Source of the DNA: Methylobacterium sp.
GTDB lineage: Bacteria > Pseudomonadota > Alphaproteobacteria > Rhizobiales > Beijerinckiaceae
Assembly: GCA_013823325.1 (NCBI GenBank)
Contig: PNLY01000008.1
Location: 39,148 to 103,147, forward strand
Direction: 5' to 3'
DNA length: 64,000 nt
In this document: piece by piece, positions 60,662-64,000 of the stretch
How positions within the stretch are numbered: position 1 is the first letter of the stretch
How the letters are laid out: every line of letters starts with the position of its first letter
Translations under genes and position numbers: made by a program
Notes under the pieces: generated by a model
What the model was told of the DNA's origin: nothing
The model's database searches: none
The model's input: the letters and a program-made list of their open reading frames with translations, nothing else

Positions 60662-61603
60662 ATGCGCCTGCTTCGCATCGTTCCCGACAACACCAAGTTC
60701 CGCATCGTTCACTGGCGCCGTCTCGCCTACCCGTTCTCCGCCGCCTATTCGGTGCTGGTGCTGGTGCTGTTCCTGACGGTCGGCCTCAATTTCGGCATCG
60801 ATTTCCGCGGCGGCACGCTGATGGAGATGCAGGCCAAGAGTGGCAAGCCCGACATCGCCCAAGTCCGCCAGACCGCCAACAGCTTCGGCTTCGGTGAGGT
60901 CGAGGTCCAGGAATTCGGCAATGCCGGCGAGCTCTCCATGCGCTTCGCGCTCCAGCCGGGCGGCGAGGTCGCGCAGCAGGCGGTGGTGACCAAGGCCCGC
61001 GCCGCCTTCGCCGAGGCCTATGAGTTCCGCCGCGTCGAGACCGTCGGTCCGCGCGTCTCCGGCGAGCTGGTCCAGGCCGGCACGCTCGGCGTCGTCCTCG
61101 CGATCATCGGCGTGCTGGTCTATCTCTGGTTCCGCTTCGAGATGCAGCTGGCGATCGGCGCGATCGTCGGCACCATGCACGACATCGTGCTGACGATGGG
61201 CTTCTTCCTGATCACGCAGCTCGAATTCAACCTGACCTCGATCGCGGCGATCCTGACCATCGTCGGCTACTCGCTGAACGAGACCGTCGTGGTGTTCGAC
61301 CGCACGCGCGAACTGCTGCGCCGCTACAAGACCATGCCGATCCCGGAATTGCTCGACCTATCCGTCAACTCGACCCTGTCGCGCACCGCCATCACCTCGA
61401 CCACCACAATCCTCGCGCTGGTCGCGCTGGTCTTCTTCGGTGGCACGGCGATCGAGGGCTTCGCGCTGGTCATGCTGTTCGGCGTCATGGTCTGCACCTA
61501 TTCGGCGATGTTCGTCTCGACGCCGGTGCTGCTCTATCTCGACGTCCGCGCCGGCCGCCTCGACCAGAGCGAGGAACTGGCCGAAGCCAAGGCCCGGGTC
61601 TGA
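60662..61603 (+). CDS. secF: Protein translocase subunit SecF
   Basis: A 313-residue SecF: GLNFGIDFRGGTLMEM, then six helices with the conserved GYSLNETVVVFDRTRE and LSRTAITSTTTILALVALVFFGG. It pairs with SecD. The next gene starts only 4 bp downstream, so the NDUFAF3-like protein is probably in the same operon. Confidence 0.97.
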   Translation: MRLLRIVPDNTKFRIVHWRRLAYPFSAAYSVLVLVLFLTVGLNFGIDFRGGTLMEMQAKSGKPDIAQVRQTANSFGFGEVEVQEFGNAGELSMRFALQPGGEVAQQAVVTKARAAFAEAYEFRRVETVGPRVSGELVQAGTLGVVLAIIGVLVYLWFRFEMQLAIGAIVGTMHDIVLTMGFFLITQLEFNLTSIAAILTIVGYSLNETVVVFDRTRELLRRYKTMPIPELLDLSVNSTLSRTAITSTTTILALVALVFFGGTAIEGFALVMLFGVMVCTYSAMFVSTPVLLYLDVRAGRLDQSEELAEAKARV

Positions 61604-61607
61604 GGGC

Positions 61608-61991
61608 TTGGCAGAGCGTCGCTTCGACGGCTTCGTACCCGGCCGCTACCAGCTCGACGGCTTCGGCGCCGGCGGCTTTCGCTTCGCCGAGATGAGCCAT
61701 CGCGGCTCGATCCTGGCGACGCCGGCCGGCATCCGGATCTGGCCGGTCACGTCCTTTGCGCAGGTGACGCTGGAGAGCCTGCAGCCGGTTCTCGACGAGG
61801 CCGGGACGATCGACTTCCTGATCCTCGGCATCGGCCACGACATCGCCTTCCTGCCGGCCTCGCTGCGCGATCCGTTCAAGGCGGTCGGCATCACCGTCGA
61901 GGCGATGGCGACGCCGGCCGCGGCCCGCACCTACAACGTCCTCGTTGGCGAGGAGCGGCGGGTTGCCGCAGCGCTGATCGCGGTCGAGTGA
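61608..61991 (+). CDS. Mth938/DUF498 family protein, bacterial homologue of complex I assembly factor NDUFAF3
   Basis: A 127-residue protein starting at a TTG: DGFVPGRYQLDGFGAGGFRFAEMSH (in pieces), then LIFGIGH-type core LILGIGHDIAF, and PAARTYNVLVGEERRVAAALI. This is the DUF498 (Mth938) fold to which mitochondrial NDUFAF3 belongs, and linkage to secDF in alphaproteobacteria is known for it. A role in assembling or inserting respiratory complex I is inferred. The next gene is NDUFAF6-like. Confidence 0.85.
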   Translation: MAERRFDGFVPGRYQLDGFGAGGFRFAEMSHRGSILATPAGIRIWPVTSFAQVTLESLQPVLDEAGTIDFLILGIGHDIAFLPASLRDPFKAVGITVEAMATPAAARTYNVLVGEERRVAAALIAVE

Positions 61992-61993
61992 AG

Positions 61994-62100
61994 CGTCATG
62001 CTCGGGCTTGACCCGAGCATCTCAGGCCGGATGAGACTCCAATAGCGCCTTCTCGTCGTGAGATTCTCGGGTCTGCGCTTCGCTCCGCCCGAGAATGACG
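61994..62100. repeat. Intergenic palindromic element, copy 5 (inverted)
   Basis: CGTCATGCTCGGGCTTGACC...GAGCATCTCAGGCC, then GTGAGATTCTCGGG...CCCGAGAATGACG. It begins 3 bp after the stop of the NDUFAF3-like gene. Confidence 0.9.
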
Positions 62101-62209
62101 AGTTCCATCAAATCCAGCCAGCCATGTCGCTCCCGCGTAGCCAAGGCCGCCGGCTGAGCCTAGACTGCCGGCGCTTCGACCCGCGTGACGGCGGGAGCGG
62201 GGAGGGCGC

Positions 62210-63091
62210 ATGACCACGAAAACCGAGGACCGCGCCGGCACTGCGCCGGGCCCGCTCTCCCAGGCCTACGGGCACTGCCTGGCGCTGGTGCGCGAGCACG
62301 ATCCCGACCGCTATATCGCCTCGCTCTATGCGCCTGAGGCGCTGCGGCCCGGCCTGTTCGCGCTCTATGCCTTCAGCCACGAGATCGCCCGCGTGCGCGA
62401 GCAGGTCAGCGAGCCGCTGCCGGGCGAGGTTCGCCTGCAATGGTGGCGCGACGTGCTCGAAGCCGGTCCCGATGCGCCGGCGCCTGGCCATCCGGTGGCG
62501 CAGGCGCTGCTCGACACCGTCAGGCGCTTCCGTTTGCCGATCGGTCCCCTGTCGGGGCTGATCGAGGCGCGCGTCTTCGATCTCTATGACGATCCTATGC
62601 CTTCGCTTTCCGACCTCGAAGGCTATGCCGGCGAGACCGCGAGCGCGCTGATCCGGCTCGCCTGCCTGGTGCTGGGCCAGGGTCGCGATCCCGGCGGCGC
62701 CACGGCCGCCGGCCATGCCGGCGTCGCCTATGCGCTCTGCGGGCTGATGCGGGCCTTCCCCTGGCATGCGGCCCGCGGTCAGGTCTATCTCCCCGCCGAC
62801 CTGCTCGGCCGCAACGGCGTCACCCGCGAGGACATCGTCCGCGGTCGCGGCGGGCCGGGGCTGGTCTATTCGCTGAAGGAGATGCGGGCCTTGGCGCGTA
62901 TCCATCTGCGCAAGCTCAACGATCTCGGCGCCACGGTACCGGCGGCGATCAAGCCGGCCTTCCTGCCCGTCGCATTGGTCGAGCCCTATCTCAGGCAGAT
63001 GGAGCGGCGCAGCTACGATCCCTACCGCACCATCATTGGCCTTTCGCCGCTGCGGCGGCAATGGACGCTGTGGCGCGCAGCGCGGGCGTAG
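62210..63091 (+). CDS. Phytoene/squalene synthase-fold protein, NDUFAF6-like
   Basis: A 293-residue all-helical prenyltransferase-fold protein. Active synthases have two Asp-rich DxxxD motifs; here the first position reads FSHEIARVREQVSE and the second region reads RGQVYLPADLLGRNGV, so both metal sites are lost. The pattern (VREQVSEPLPGEVRLQWW, GYAGETASALIRLACLVLG) follows human NDUFAF6, a complex I assembly factor, rather than carotenoid enzymes. Together with the preceding NDUFAF3-like gene it suggests a respiratory assembly role. A DxxxD-less catalytic role cannot be excluded. Confidence 0.8.
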   Translation: MTTKTEDRAGTAPGPLSQAYGHCLALVREHDPDRYIASLYAPEALRPGLFALYAFSHEIARVREQVSEPLPGEVRLQWWRDVLEAGPDAPAPGHPVAQALLDTVRRFRLPIGPLSGLIEARVFDLYDDPMPSLSDLEGYAGETASALIRLACLVLGQGRDPGGATAAGHAGVAYALCGLMRAFPWHAARGQVYLPADLLGRNGVTREDIVRGRGGPGLVYSLKEMRALARIHLRKLNDLGATVPAAIKPAFLPVALVEPYLRQMERRSYDPYRTIIGLSPLRRQWTLWRAARA

Positions 63092-63104
63092 GGAAGCTGA
63101 AGCG

Positions 63105-63211
63105 CGTCATGCTCGGGCTTGCCCCGAGCATCTCAGGCAGAACGAGGCGCCGGTAGCGCCTTCTCGTCATGAGATTCTCGGGGCTGCGCTTCGCTCCGCC
63201 CGAGAATGACG
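63105..63211. repeat. Intergenic palindromic element, copy 6 (inverted)
   Basis: CGTCATGCTCGGG...CCCGAGCATCTCAGGC, then ATGAGATTCTCGGGG...CCCGAGAATGACGG. It ends 5 bp before the trmFO stop codon. Confidence 0.9.
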
Positions 63212-63215
63212 GCGG

Positions 63216-64000
63216 CTATTCCGCCGCCTGGACGCTCTTAGCCCTAACCCAACCATCCATTTCGATCTTCGCCCGCGCCGTCAGCGCCTGCTTGCGGGCG
63301 AGGCTCTTGGCGGGGCCTTTCAGGCGCTTGCCGTCGGGGCCCATCGTTGCCACGCCCTCGATGGGCGGGAACAGGCCGAAATTGATGTTCATCGGCTGGA
63401 ACGAGCGCGGCCCCTCGTCGATGGTGACGATGTGGCCGCCGGTGATGTGGTTGACCAGCGCCCCCAGCGCCGTCGTCGCCGGCGGCAGCGAAAGCGGCTG
63501 GCCGAGCCGCTCGGCCGCAGCGAGCCGCCCGGTCAGCAGGCCGATCGCGGCGCTCTCGACATAGCCCTCGCAGCCGGTGATCTGGCCGGCGAAGCGCAGG
63601 CGCGGATCGGCCTTCAGCCGCAGTTGCGGATCGAGCAGCTCCGGCGAATTGAGATAGGTGTTGCGGTGGATACCGCCGAGCCGGGCGAATTCGGCATTCT
63701 CCAGGCCGGGAATCATCCGGAAGATCGCGGCCTGCTCGCCATATTTCAGCTTGGTCTGGAATCCCGTCATGTTGAACAGCGTGCCGAGGGCATTGTCCTG
63801 GCGCAGCTGCACGACGGCATAGGCCTTCACCGTGGGATTGTGCTTGTTGGTCAGCCCGACCGGCTTCATCGGCCCCCAGCGCAGCGTCTCGCGGCCGCGC
63901 TCGGCCATCACCTCGATCGGCAGGCAGCCATCGAAATAGGGCGTGCCCTCCCATTCCTTGAACTCGGTCTTCTCCGCCGCGAGCAGCGCGTCGATGAAGG
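63216..64000 (-). CDS. trmFO: Methylenetetrahydrofolate-tRNA-(uracil-5)-methyltransferase TrmFO, C-terminal part
   Basis: About 260 C-terminal residues; the 5' part lies right of the window. [56 protein letters not shown] and [19 protein letters not shown] are TrmFO signatures. It uses methylene-THF and FAD to make ribothymidine at position 54 of tRNA. The C-terminal tail is Lys/Arg-rich. Confidence 0.95.
   Translation of the reverse strand, partial: FIDALLAAEKTEFKEWEGTPYFDGCLPIEVMAERGRETLRWGPMKPVGLTNKHNPTVKAYAVVQLRQDNALGTLFNMTGFQTKLKYGEQAAIFRMIPGLENAEFARLGGIHRNTYLNSPELLDPQLRLKADPRLRFAGQITGCEGYVESAAIGLLTGRLAAAERLGQPLSLPPATTALGALVNHITGGHIVTIDEGPRSFQPMNINFGLFPPIEGVATMGPDGKRLKGPAKSLARKQALTARAKIEMDGWVRAKSVQAAE

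Noticed and set aside
1-64000. CRISPR arrays, insertion sequences and rRNA genes
   Set aside because: No regularly spaced direct repeats of CRISPR type, no transposase frames and no rRNA sequence were seen.

Overview
This 64 kb window is GC-rich chromosomal DNA of an alphaproteobacterium, most likely a member of the Hyphomicrobiales (Rhizobiales). Bosea-like is my best guess, with only moderate confidence. Pointers are the DUF2842 and DUF3126 proteins, a bacterial transglutaminase-like cysteine peptidase, an ExoP/ExoF/ExoY-style exopolysaccharide cluster, TTAA-N7-TTAA (CtrA-type) sites, and an intergenic repeat family whose spurious translation reads [13 protein letters not shown].

Region by region. 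(1) 1-5796 is the right end of an integrated element. It holds a Cys-rich protein (partial), a phage Gp37/Gp68 (DUF5131) protein, an opposite-strand cargo gene, a DUF4326 protein, an excisionase-like HTH gene overlapping a tyrosine integrase, and a secreted alpha/beta-hydrolase. It ends at 5752-5796 in a perfect 3' half of tRNA-Pro(GGG), which I read as attR; the intact tRNA should lie left of the window. (2) 6318-20151 is an exopolysaccharide/capsule locus: Wzy/ligase, priming sugar-phosphate transferase, GT4, Wza-like lipoprotein, ExoP-like chain-length protein, FemAB/CelD-like acetyltransferase and polysaccharide deacetylase. It is interrupted by a paired SMR transporter and a four-gene unit of ECF sigma factor, anti-sigma factor, SorA sulfite dehydrogenase and its cytochrome c SorB. 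(3) 20168-31639 carries heme A synthase, MetY, an FAD monooxygenase, a Bug-type binding protein, a CoA-binding protein, an enoyl-CoA hydratase-like protein, a thioesterase, the rplM-rpsI operon with a textbook promoter and terminator, a 2OG-Fe(II) oxygenase and a LysR regulator. (4) 31746-45598 carries an SHMT-like enzyme facing the LysR gene across a perfect palindrome, a serine hydrolase, DUF3126, gamma carbonic anhydrase, BTLCP peptidase, a tandem PilZ protein and a PAS protein near CtrA-type sites, a rhomboid protease, a CBS protein, a patatin, hisI, folE, a NifU/IscU-like protein, an acid phosphatase and yidD. (5) 45579-64000 carries a large multi-spanning patatin-like protein, thrS, a DUF2157/GDYXXLXY pair, serS-surE-pcm-nlpD, a DUF815 ATPase, yajC-secD-secF followed by bacterial homologues of two mitochondrial complex I assembly factors (NDUFAF3-like and NDUFAF6-like), and the 3' part of trmFO.

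Six close copies and two divergent versions of a roughly 107 bp two-armed palindromic element sit between genes, mostly from 33 kb rightward. One copy supplies the last codons and stop of a serine hydrolase gene. I see no CRISPR array, no insertion sequence, no rRNA and no complete tRNA. The best leads for something new are the NDUFAF3/NDUFAF6 neighbourhood, the triple TTAACYAT array at 37862-37901, the sulfite/ECF unit inside the polysaccharide locus, the membrane-embedded patatin, and the damaged xis/int overlap of the island.
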